Source of the DNA: DATNPH01 sp036703315
Lineage (GTDB): Bacteria; Cyanobacteriota; Cyanobacteriia; Cyanobacteriales; Coleofasciculaceae
Assembly (NCBI GenBank): GCA_036703315.1
Contig: DATNPH010000238.1
Location: 1-28,587 of the forward strand
Length of the DNA stretch: 28,587 bases
Reading direction: 5' to 3'
Positions 1-6,474 of this stretch are shown here, one piece after another (position 1 is the first letter of the stretch; the number at the start of each line of letters is the position of its first letter). A program made the translations under genes and the position numbers. The notes beneath the pieces are model-generated. The model saw only the letters and a list, made by a program, of their open reading frames with translations, did no database searches and was not told where the DNA came from.

Positions 1-798
1 TTTGAATGTAGAAATCAAGTCCTCTAAGTTATGACCGTCCACCGGTCCCATATAGGTAAAGCCCAGTTCTTCAATGACTGCACCTACCTTAGGCACTGCT
101 AGACGCTTCATCCCTTCCTTCACTCGCTCTAACTCTGGAGATAGAGACTCGCCGACAAAAGGAATATTCTTAAACTGTTCTTCCAAGTTGTCAGAAAGAA
201 ACTGTACTGGTGGACTCAAACGCACCTTATTTAAATAACGAGGAATCGCACCAACATTAGGGGAAATCGACATCTCATTGTCGTTTAAGACGACCAGTAG
301 TTTTGTGTTGGGCAGATGTCCGGCATGGTTAATCGCCTCTAAAGCCATCCCTCCGGTAAGCGCACCATCGCCAATGACTGCCACTACTTTGAAATTTTCC
401 CCCTTGAGGTCTCGCGCTAGTGCCATACCCAAGGCTGCAGAAATACTGGTAGAAGCATGACCCGCTCCGAAGTGATCGAACTTGCTCTCACAGCGCTTCA
501 GATACCCAGCAATACCATCTTTTTGCCGCAGGGTGTGGAACTGCTCATACCGCGCCGTGATCATCTTGTGGGGGTACGCCTGGTGACCGACATCCCAGAT
601 GACCTTATCGCGATCTAAGTCCAGAGTTTGATACAGCGCTAGTGTTAGTTCCACGACCCCTAACCCTGGACCCAGGTGACCGCCTGTCGTGGCTACCGTT
701 TGGAGATGCTTCTCCCGAATTTGACGAGCAATTTGCTCAAGTTGACGAATCGACAGGCCGTGCAGCTGGTTCGGATGAGTAATTTCACTTATATGCAT
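1..798 (-). CDS. dxs: 1-deoxy-D-xylulose-5-phosphate synthase, N-terminal part
   Basis: DXS condenses pyruvate and glyceraldehyde 3-phosphate to 1-deoxy-D-xylulose 5-phosphate, the first step of the MEP isoprenoid route that feeds carotenoids, the chlorophyll phytyl chain and quinones. I translated the reverse strand: 266 codons are open from an ATG at 798 to the left edge, where the gene is cut; the full family is about 635 residues. Visible motifs are GGHLGPGLGVVELT (39-52) with the thiamine-site His41, DVGHQAYPHK (69-78), FDHFGAGHASTSISAALG (107-124), the thiamine-diphosphate motif GDGALTGGMALEA (143-155) ending in LNDNEMSIS (171-179), and GPVDGHNLEDL near the cut edge. A weak AGAG lies about nine bases before the ATG. 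No odd residue is seen in the visible part. Identification is secure; completeness cannot be judged. Confidence 0.97.
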   Translation of the reverse strand, partial: MHISEITHPNQLHGLSIRQLEQIARQIREKHLQTVATTGGHLGPGLGVVELTLALYQTLDLDRDKVIWDVGHQAYPHKMITARYEQFHTLRQKDGIAGYLKRCESKFDHFGAGHASTSISAALGMALARDLKGENFKVVAVIGDGALTGGMALEAINHAGHLPNTKLLVVLNDNEMSISPNVGAIPRYLNKVRLSPPVQFLSDNLEEQFKNIPFVGESLSPELERVKEGMKRLAVPKVGAVIEELGFTYMGPVDGHNLEDLISTFK

Positions 799-950
799 AC
801 CGGCGTACTCTTAGAGTTGCTCCTGGCTGTTATCTATCCTTTTCACACTCTCAAGTATCCAATAATTTTGCCAGGACACATCAATTGGCTTAAATCACCA
901 ATTAAGTGTCCCTGCCTCATCCGTCTTGCTTATGCCTACTGGCTATAGCC

Positions 951-986
951 AAACCAAGCTTCCCTCTAGATCGAGAAGCTTGGTTT
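951..986 (-). terminator. Hairpin after the 77-residue gene
   Basis: Perfect 11-bp inverted repeat (AAACCAAGCTT at 951-961, AAGCTTGGTTT at 976-986; 14-base loop) starting about 20 bases past the stop of the minus-strand small gene and before dxs. Only a short T run follows, so termination is inferred from place and stem, not from a classic U tract. Confidence 0.5.
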
Positions 987-1005
987 AAAGTTAGGCAGCG
1001 CCCTT

Positions 1006-1239
1006 CTACATCTTGCCTGACTGCATTACTTGCTGAAGGTGTTGGCGAATTTCCTGTGCTTGCTGTAAATCTTGCTGCTGCAACTTCTGGAAAAGTTCCA
1101 CGCAAGGCTGAGAGTCAAGGGACTGTGCATCTTGGATGTACTTGTCATATGCCTGAATGGCTTCTGACTTGTTGTGCAGCACTGTCACTAAATCGTACTC
1201 AAGGTTATTGATAGCTTGGGTATTACCATTGCTGGTCAT
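1006..1239 (-). CDS. Small helical protein of unknown function
   Basis: 77 residues, not recognised as a named family. A perfect Shine-Dalgarno core GGAGG (reverse complement of 1247-1251) sits seven bases before the ATG, which makes this a credible gene. The product is soluble, has no signal peptide, and is rich in Gln (12 residues), Leu and charged residues with almost no glycine: predicted all-helical, with amphipathic stretches LEYDLVTVLHNKSEAIQAYD and LFQKLQQQDLQQAQEIRQHL. The pattern suggests a small two- or three-helix bundle or an oligomerising protein. It has one cysteine in the middle. It is followed by its own hairpin, so it is probably a single-gene unit. Function unknown; I do not assign one. 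Confidence 0.72.
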   Translation of the reverse strand: MTSNGNTQAINNLEYDLVTVLHNKSEAIQAYDKYIQDAQSLDSQPCVELFQKLQQQDLQQAQEIRQHLQQVMQSGKM

Positions 1240-1246
1240 ATATTTA

Positions 1247-1251
1247 CCTCC
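1247..1251 (-). promoter_or_regulatory. Ribosome binding site of the 77-residue gene
   Basis: CCTCC on the plus strand, read as GGAGG on the minus strand, seven bases before the ATG at 1239. It is one of the two best Shine-Dalgarno matches in the window and fixes this start. Confidence 0.75.
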
Positions 1252-1447
1252 GATTTGGGGATGCTAAAACAACTCTGACCCACCTAGCAAAGCCATTCAT
1301 CTATCTAAAAGAAGAGGAAAAAATCCTTAACAATGAGGATTGAAGTTTGATTATTTACACTATTATTCATCTATCAAAAGGGGTAAGTGCAATCCTTAGA
1401 CAGGAATTACTTTCTAGGCTATACGAGGCTTGGACTTACACACTCAG

Positions 1448-1567
1448 GACTTACGCAAAGTCTCTACAGCAGCTTTAGAATCTGCTGGGTTATTAGCTAC
1501 ACTCGTGACTCCTCTTCTTAATCAAGAGAAAGTTTTAGCAGATGAATTGACTACCCCTTCTAGTTGA
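1448..1567 (+). pseudogene. Possible 3-prime relic of a gene (39 codons)
   Basis: From 1448 to a TGA at 1565-1567 one frame reads as protein-like sequence ending in LLATLVTPLLNQEKVLADEL and TTPSS. No start codon with a ribosome site precedes it, and a TAG closes the frame about 30 bases upstream. It may be the tail of a lost gene or chance. I do not recognise the family. Confidence 0.2.
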
Positions 1568-1600
1568 GGAAGAAAAGTCTAAATAAACTGCCCTTTATCG

Positions 1601-1628
1601 GCGCTAGGCTTGAGGCGACAAGCCGCGC
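1601..1628. repeat. Compound hairpin
   Basis: GGCTTG (1607-1612) pairs with CAAGCC (1619-1624) around AGGCGA, and GCGC (1601-1604) pairs with GCGC (1625-1628) with a two-base bulge. It is a typical small intergenic palindrome, with no T tract after it and no gene close by that it would obviously terminate. Confidence 0.4.
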
Positions 1629-1667
1629 TGTTCGTGATATTCAAAAAGACAGTTAAGCAGGTAGACA

Positions 1668-1919
1668 AAATTAAACGAATGTGAGCATTGCCTACTTCAA
1701 TTTTGTGTCCTTTGCCGAGAAAAACATGTACTATGCCCACCCTACAACCGGGTTGTGTTTATTGATGCCAATCTACTTAACAGATTGTTCGAAATTAAAC
1801 GACTGTAGGCATTGCCTACTTCAATCTTGTGTCCTTTGCAGAGAAAAACATGTGCTATGCCCACCCTACAATCGGGTTGTGTTTATTGATGTGATACAAA
1901 TCTACTTAACAGATTGTTC
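1668..1919. repeat. Tandem duplication, two copies of about 124 bp
   Basis: Copy 1 spans about 1668-1790 and copy 2 about 1792-1919; matching points lie 124 bp apart (TTAAACGA at 1671 and 1795) until a five-base insertion near 1891. Copies differ at only a few positions. Copy 2 ends in the last codons and stop of the small minus-strand gene that ends at 1902, so copy 1 carries a detached duplicate of that gene's final codons (LVEQSVK-like end). This is direct duplication with little divergence, so probably recent. Confidence 0.85.
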
Positions 1920-2120
1920 AACTAGCTTTTTCAGACGCAGGTAGGCCTCTTCTGGAGTAAGAGGTTCGGCTTCGTTTTCATTAGGAATGTAAAATTGCTG
2001 ACTATCAGGAAAATAACGGACAACAAAGCTAGAAATGAGCCCTAAATCCAGAGCCTTTTTACCGAAGCTTACGGCTGTCTCTGACAAAGTGAATTCATCA
2101 TGAAATGAAGGCTTATTCAT
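1902..2120 (-). CDS. Small conserved-looking protein of unknown function
   Basis: 72 residues, soluble, no signal peptide or membrane segment. The N-terminal half has a predicted helix (TLSETAVSFGKKALDLGLIS), the middle a strand pair around SFVVRYFPDSQQFYIPNE, and the C-terminal third a charged helix (LTPEEAYLRLKKLVEQ). That alpha-beta-alpha order and the balanced composition look like a real protein. A GAGAG lies about 12 bases before the ATG, a weak ribosome site. The stop codon and last few codons lie inside copy 2 of the tandem duplication. I do not recognise the family; a small regulator or antitoxin-like protein would be a guess. No toxin-like partner sits beside it. Confidence 0.55.
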   Translation of the reverse strand: MNKPSFHDEFTLSETAVSFGKKALDLGLISSFVVRYFPDSQQFYIPNENEAEPLTPEEAYLRLKKLVEQSVK

Positions 2121-2436
2121 TTATGTTGTCTCTCGATAAGTCAGTAAGTAGCTTCCTATACCCGCCTAACTAGAAACTAGGGGGAAAGCGGTTGTCTGAT
2201 GACTACAGGTCAGGTGGATTGAAAGCTTTTGTAGTGTAATGGTGCTCGCGTAACCCAAACCTCTATCTAGAGATGTTCATTTTGAAGTAGTATTTATAAA
2301 ATAGCTGTCAACACTAAAGAGAGCTGTTTGGGCAGCTCTGCTCAACCTACCCAGTCTTTTAGGAAGTCTCTGTCAAGTTCTTGATGAGATCCGTACAATG
2401 GAAGGGTCAAAAAATCACGCTTAGCCCGTAGGGTGT
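2121..2436. other. Leader region of the polysaccharide export genes
   Basis: 316 bp between divergent genes, so it must hold promoters for both sides. I see no convincing -35/-10 pair. A/T-rich sequence (TATAAAAT at 2295-2302) and a perfect 7-bp hairpin (2320-2339) are the only clear signals. Confidence 0.4.
2320..2339 (+). promoter_or_regulatory. Hairpin in the leader of the export operon
   Basis: AGAGCTG (2320-2326) pairs perfectly with CAGCTCT (2333-2339) across a TTTGGG loop, about 100 bases before the wza-like start. No T tract follows, so it is not a plain terminator; it could be a leader stem or an operator. Confidence 0.35.
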
Positions 2437-3897
2437 ATGCATATAGGTTTTTTTAAAGCGATGACACAGCCGATTGCAGGTTTGTCATTATTCGCATTAA
2501 TGGCTATTTCCTGCCCTAACACGGTGCTTGCACAGTTACCAACACTACAGCAATCTCAAGCTCAAGTACCAATCAGTAGCCAGTCAGGTCTACCTCCGAC
2601 GGCTTACATAATAGGAGGAGGCGATCGCCTTTTTATTGATGTCTTCCAGGTAAAAGAATACAGTGGCGAGTATCAGGTGCCAGCGGATGGTGTACTTTAC
2701 CTGCCTTTGATAGGCGGGATATCCGTTCGGAATCTAACACTGGTAGAGGCGACCAATGCTATTTCTGCTGCCTACAATCGCTTCCTCAAACGTCCCATTA
2801 TTACTGTCAGGCTTTTGTCTCCTCGTCCCCTGAATATTTTTGTCTCAGGAGAAGTTAATCGCCCCGGTTCCTTCACCCTTGGTTTAATAGGAGGAGCAGG
2901 TGACAACCCTGGTGTTCAATACCCAACGGTAACTTTGGCAATTCAGCAGGCGGGGGGAGTAACTCTTGCCGCTGATATTAGTCAGGTGGAAGTCCGACGG
3001 CGACAATCAGGTGGTGGTTCCGATCAAGTCTTCACCGTTAATCTCAGAGACTTGTTGCGAGTTGGCGATCGCACTCAAGATTTAACATTGCGAGATGGAG
3101 ATACAATTTATATCCCTACGACAACTAACGTCAATCTCCAAGACACTCGCCAACTAGCTACAGTAGCCTTTGGTGCTGATCTGACTAAACCGCGCACCGT
3201 TGCTGTGGTTGGTGAAGTCAAGCGTCCCGGTTCCTATAATTTAATTGGAGCAGCAACAGAAGTAGGAGCAACGGGAGTCTCCGGTGGTTTACCTACCCTA
3301 ACCCGTGCTTTGCAACAGGCTCAGGGAATTAAGCCTTTAGCTGATATTCGCCGGATCGAGATTCGCCGCCTCACAAAAACAGGCAGTGAACAAATCATTA
3401 ATGTTAACCTTTGGCAACTGTTGCAGACAGGTGATATCAGTCAAGATGTCATCTTACAGGAGGGAGATACTGTTATCGTTCCTAGAGCAATCGCTGTTAA
3501 CGCCGCCGAAGCTGTTGAATTAGCAGAGGCTCGGTTTTCTCCCGACACAGTCAACGTTAGTGTTGTTGGCGAAGTAAAAGCTCCTGCTACAATCCAAGTC
3601 CGACCCAATACAACATTGAATCAAGCTCTCCTTACTGCTGGCGGATTTAACGGTAGCCGAGCACAACGCAGTACAGTGGAACTAATTCGCCTCAACCCGG
3701 ATGGTACAGTCTCTAGGCGAGATGTACCCGTTAATTTCACTCAAGCCGTTAATGAACAAAGTAATCCAATACTCCGTGACAACGACATAATTGTGGTAAG
3801 TCGCTCTGCTATCGCCAACATTACGGACACCGTGGGTTTAATATTCAGTCCTGCCGCTGCCACTTTCACAGTGCTTTCAATCCTTGGAATTAAATAA
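2437..3897 (+). CDS. Polysaccharide export protein, Wza/SLBB family
   Basis: 486 residues. Wza-family proteins form the periplasm-spanning, outer-membrane channel through which capsule or slime polysaccharide leaves the cell, working with a Wzc-type inner-membrane partner. Residues 1-32 are a signal peptide (hydrophobic core 12-25, likely cut after VLA at 32); a loose lipobox-like AISC at 23-26 leaves a lipoprotein form possible. A poly-export domain starts at YIIGGGDRLFIDVF, followed by three SLBB-type domains marked by FVSGEVNRPGSF, VVGEVKRPGSYNL and VVGEVKAPATIQV. The C-terminus ends in a hydrophobic stretch (LIFSPAAATFTVLSILGIK), as expected for the helix that crosses the outer membrane. 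ATG 2437 is preceded by a weak GTAGGG; ATG 2461 is an alternative. The Wzc-type partner starts 47 bp downstream, so they are probably cotranscribed. Confidence 0.93.
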   Translation: MHIGFFKAMTQPIAGLSLFALMAISCPNTVLAQLPTLQQSQAQVPISSQSGLPPTAYIIGGGDRLFIDVFQVKEYSGEYQVPADGVLYLPLIGGISVRNLTLVEATNAISAAYNRFLKRPIITVRLLSPRPLNIFVSGEVNRPGSFTLGLIGGAGDNPGVQYPTVTLAIQQAGGVTLAADISQVEVRRRQSGGGSDQVFTVNLRDLLRVGDRTQDLTLRDGDTIYIPTTTNVNLQDTRQLATVAFGADLTKPRTVAVVGEVKRPGSYNLIGAATEVGATGVSGGLPTLTRALQQAQGIKPLADIRRIEIRRLTKTGSEQIINVNLWQLLQTGDISQDVILQEGDTVIVPRAIAVNAAEAVELAEARFSPDTVNVSVVGEVKAPATIQVRPNTTLNQALLTAGGFNGSRAQRSTVELIRLNPDGTVSRRDVPVNFTQAVNEQSNPILRDNDIIVVSRSAIANITDTVGLIFSPAAATFTVLSILGIK

Positions 3898-3944
3898 TAA
3901 ATAATGATTGGATCAGGACTTGGTCGGGAATAATAGGAAAAAAT

Positions 3945-6239
3945 ATGGATACCGAACACGATTATCAACTATCTGCTCAAAGGCAAAGTGGAAAGTTATC
4001 TAGCCCTCTATCTCGAACCGATGGTCCTCAACCGGAAGAGGGTGATGGACAAGCACTGGATCTAGCTTGGTTGTTTGCCGTGGTGCGCCGCCGAGCTGTC
4101 GTGATGGCAACAGCAGCGATCACGCTGAGTGCGATCGCTGGTAGCTATATTATTTGGAGTGCCAATAAGAAGGCTCCTAGCTATGAAGGTTCGTTTCGTG
4201 TTTTGGTCGAACCCGTCACGGCTGAAGGTCGGCTTGCTAAACTCTCTTTACTCGCTCAAACAGGTCCGAATACAGGTGCTTCAGAAGTATCGAAGCTGGG
4301 AGTTGATAGCTCTGACTTAGTGGACTATGAAACTCAGATCCGGGTGCTGACGAGTCCCAAACTCATGAGCCCAGTGATCAAACAATTGCAAGCTCGGTAT
4401 CCAGACCTTACCTACAACTCCATAATCGAGCACCTAGATATTTCCCGCGTTAGTTATGAAAAAGACGGGAAAAAACAAGGTACTAAAATTTTAGCGATTA
4501 AGTATAGCGACACAGACCCGGAGAGAATTCAGTATGTCCTGAATACACTCTCAACAGTTTACCTAAAATATAGTCTTCAGGAGCGCCTGACCAGCCTGAA
4601 TCAAGGCATTCAGTTTATTGATGCTCAACTGCCAGATCTACAGAAGCGAGTTGATGAGCTTCAGGGACAGCTACAAAAACTGCGACAGCAGTATACCCTA
4701 AATCAGCCAGATACAACTGGAAAAGCCCTGACAGAGCAAGCTCAGGTTCTTAGGTCACAGCGCGTAGAGATTCAAGCGCAACTAGCTCAGGCGCAAGCCA
4801 GCTACACTACCCGACAAAGACAGCTCAGGGAAGGTAATCTTACCTCCGTTCTGGCGAGTGAGCCGAATAAGCCGCAGACCTACATCAATCTGATAGGAGA
4901 GCTTCAGAAGGTAGACACTGACTTGGCTCTACAGTCATCCCAGTTTCGAGATGATAGCCCCCCTATTCAGGATTTACGAGAAAAGCAGGAAAATTTACGT
5001 ACTCTTTTAAATCAAGAAGCACAAAAGAGTCTGGATAATCTAGCTGGCAGTATTCAGGAATTACAGGCTCGCGATCGCTCTCTAGCACAAGCCGAAAGTG
5101 AAGTCACTGAAAAAATCAGAGTATTTCCATCTGTTTTACATCAGTACAGCGATCTAGATCGGAATTTACAAGTTGCTACAGAAAGCCTCAGGCAATTTTT
5201 ATCCAAAAAAGAAACCTTGAAGTTGGATGCTTCCCAGCGAGAAATTCCTTGGGAGATCATTGCACAGCCAGAATTAATGCGCGACAAGACAGGAAAACCA
5301 ATTCCCTCGTCTGTTCAACAAACCAAGCGCCAGTTAGCCCTGGCAGGCGTTTTGAGTATTTTGCTAGGGATTGGGATTGGTTTTATCGTAGAAATTCTGC
5401 ACACGGTATTCCACACGCCTGATGAAATCAGAGCAGCAACAAAGCTGCGGCTGTTGGGAGTGATTCCCTTTGCCAAAGAACTCAAAAAACTGGACAAAAG
5501 AACCAAAAGACTTGCCTCCGCTTGGCTGGGGCAAATCGGTTCCCAAGCCGCACTCCCTGCCTATGGACAGGTTCAGGATGAGCAAGCGGCTTCCTTTTCA
5601 GAGGCATTCCGCTCTCTCTATACCAATATTCGCTTACTGAGTGCTCGTAAACCCATTCATTCGTTGGTGATTGGTTCAGCCGTTGCTGGTGATGGGAAGA
5701 CTAGCGTTGCCATACACCTAGCACAAACAGCTGCCTCGATTGGTCAGCGAGTTTTGCTAGTCGATACGGATCTGCGTCGTCCTCAACTTCATGTACGGTT
5801 AGGCTTGCCGAATGTGCAGGGACTCAATGAAGTAATCACGACAGACTTGAGTTTGAATGATGCCATTCAGCGATCGCCGATTGAGGAAAATCTGTTCGTA
5901 ATGACCGTCGGTCAGGTAACCTCCGATCCTATCAAGCTCCTGTCTTCGGCTAAGATGCACTATCTCATGGAGCAATTTCAAGCCTTTTTCGACTTGGTGA
6001 TTTATGACACACCACCCCTACTGGGACTGGCTGATGGCAACATCATCGCAGCGAATACAGATGGCATTGTTCTAGTTGTCGGACTGGAAAAAACAGACCG
6101 ATCGCTGCTAACAAAATCATTAGACGGCTTGAAAATTTCCGGTGCCTCTGTTTTAGGGGTTGTGGCTAATGGCATCAAAGGCTACACGTCTAGCGCTTAC
6201 ATCCCCGATCCTCGGCAGTATCAAACTATAGAGAGGTAG
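3945..6239 (+). CDS. Wzc-type polysaccharide co-polymerase / bacterial tyrosine kinase
   Basis: 764 residues. This inner-membrane protein controls chain length and export of exopolysaccharide and autophosphorylates on tyrosine. Order: cytoplasmic N-terminus; TM1 (51-71); Wzz domain; a long Gln-rich periplasmic coiled coil (about 215-445); the Pro-containing IPWEIIAQPEL segment that precedes TM2 in this family; TM2 (464-485); and a C-terminal BY-kinase with Walker A AGDGKTS (581-587), Walker A-prime VLLVDTDLRRP (603-613) and Walker B LVIYDTPP (684-691). The extreme C-terminus carries a short tyrosine cluster (GYTSSAYIPDPRQYQ), the usual autophosphorylation site, though with only three tyrosines. 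Kinase and membrane parts are fused, as in proteobacterial Wzc, not split as in Firmicutes. It sits directly after the Wza-like gene. An AGGA precedes the ATG. Confidence 0.94.
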   Translation: MDTEHDYQLSAQRQSGKLSSPLSRTDGPQPEEGDGQALDLAWLFAVVRRRAVVMATAAITLSAIAGSYIIWSANKKAPSYEGSFRVLVEPVTAEGRLAKLSLLAQTGPNTGASEVSKLGVDSSDLVDYETQIRVLTSPKLMSPVIKQLQARYPDLTYNSIIEHLDISRVSYEKDGKKQGTKILAIKYSDTDPERIQYVLNTLSTVYLKYSLQERLTSLNQGIQFIDAQLPDLQKRVDELQGQLQKLRQQYTLNQPDTTGKALTEQAQVLRSQRVEIQAQLAQAQASYTTRQRQLREGNLTSVLASEPNKPQTYINLIGELQKVDTDLALQSSQFRDDSPPIQDLREKQENLRTLLNQEAQKSLDNLAGSIQELQARDRSLAQAESEVTEKIRVFPSVLHQYSDLDRNLQVATESLRQFLSKKETLKLDASQREIPWEIIAQPELMRDKTGKPIPSSVQQTKRQLALAGVLSILLGIGIGFIVEILHTVFHTPDEIRAATKLRLLGVIPFAKELKKLDKRTKRLASAWLGQIGSQAALPAYGQVQDEQAASFSEAFRSLYTNIRLLSARKPIHSLVIGSAVAGDGKTSVAIHLAQTAASIGQRVLLVDTDLRRPQLHVRLGLPNVQGLNEVITTDLSLNDAIQRSPIEENLFVMTVGQVTSDPIKLLSSAKMHYLMEQFQAFFDLVIYDTPPLLGLADGNIIAANTDGIVLVVGLEKTDRSLLTKSLDGLKISGASVLGVVANGIKGYTSSAYIPDPRQYQTIER

Positions 6240-6252
6240 TCGCGAAAGCTGA

Positions 6253-6270
6253 CAAGGATAGAAGTCCTTG
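6253..6270 (+). terminator. Possible terminator hairpin after the co-polymerase gene
   Basis: CAAGGA (6253-6258) pairs with TCCTTG (6265-6270) over a six-base loop, 14 bases past the stop. No T tract follows, so it is weak as a factor-independent terminator. Confidence 0.3.
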
Positions 6271-6292
6271 GGTAGGGTTGGCAATACTAGCC

Positions 6293-6432
6293 CTGTCAAG
6301 GTGGTAGGTCGTAGGTAGTAGGTTTTAGGGGAAAAGCCAGACCAAGACATGTGAAAAATTAGGGTTTTGGGTTCCTTGTATTACCTTTCTGGCTCCCTAC
6401 CACCTAACACCTAAAACCTACCACCTTGACAG
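6293..6432. repeat. 140-bp long inverted repeat with 16-bp perfect arms
   Basis: CTGTCAAGGTGGTAGG (6293-6308) is the exact reverse complement of 6417-6432, and GGTTTTAGG (6321-6329) pairs with 6410-6418. Extra partial complements (CCTACCACCT at 6395-6404) fill the arms. The whole would fold as one long stem 43 bases before the next gene. It looks like a non-coding mobile or repetitive palindrome; no transposase is associated. Confidence 0.7.
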
Positions 6433-6474
6433 AGGTAGGTTGGAAATACCCACCTTGCCCGTTGTGTTTGATTT

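Larger units (their letters stand above)
1252..1901. other. 650-bp gap with hairpin, gene relic and tandem duplication
   Basis: No intact gene seen. It holds, in order, a short open tail that looks like a gene relic (1448-1567), a compound hairpin (1601-1628: GCGC and GGCTTG pairing with CAAGCC and GCGC) and the first copy plus most of the second copy of a 124-bp tandem repeat (1668-1919). The string AGGACTTACGCAAA at 1447-1459 resembles sequence often seen scattered between cyanobacterial genes; that remark is from memory and was not searched. Confidence 0.6.

Noticed and set aside
1681..1944. 87-codon plus-strand frame over the tandem duplication
   Set aside because: Its apparent length and internal repeat come from duplicated non-coding DNA; it overlaps the end of a better-supported minus-strand gene.
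2437..3897. Lipoprotein signal at AISC in the Wza-like protein
   Set aside because: It lacks the usual Leu and small residue before Cys; a normal signal cleavage after VLA fits better, so it is only mentioned.
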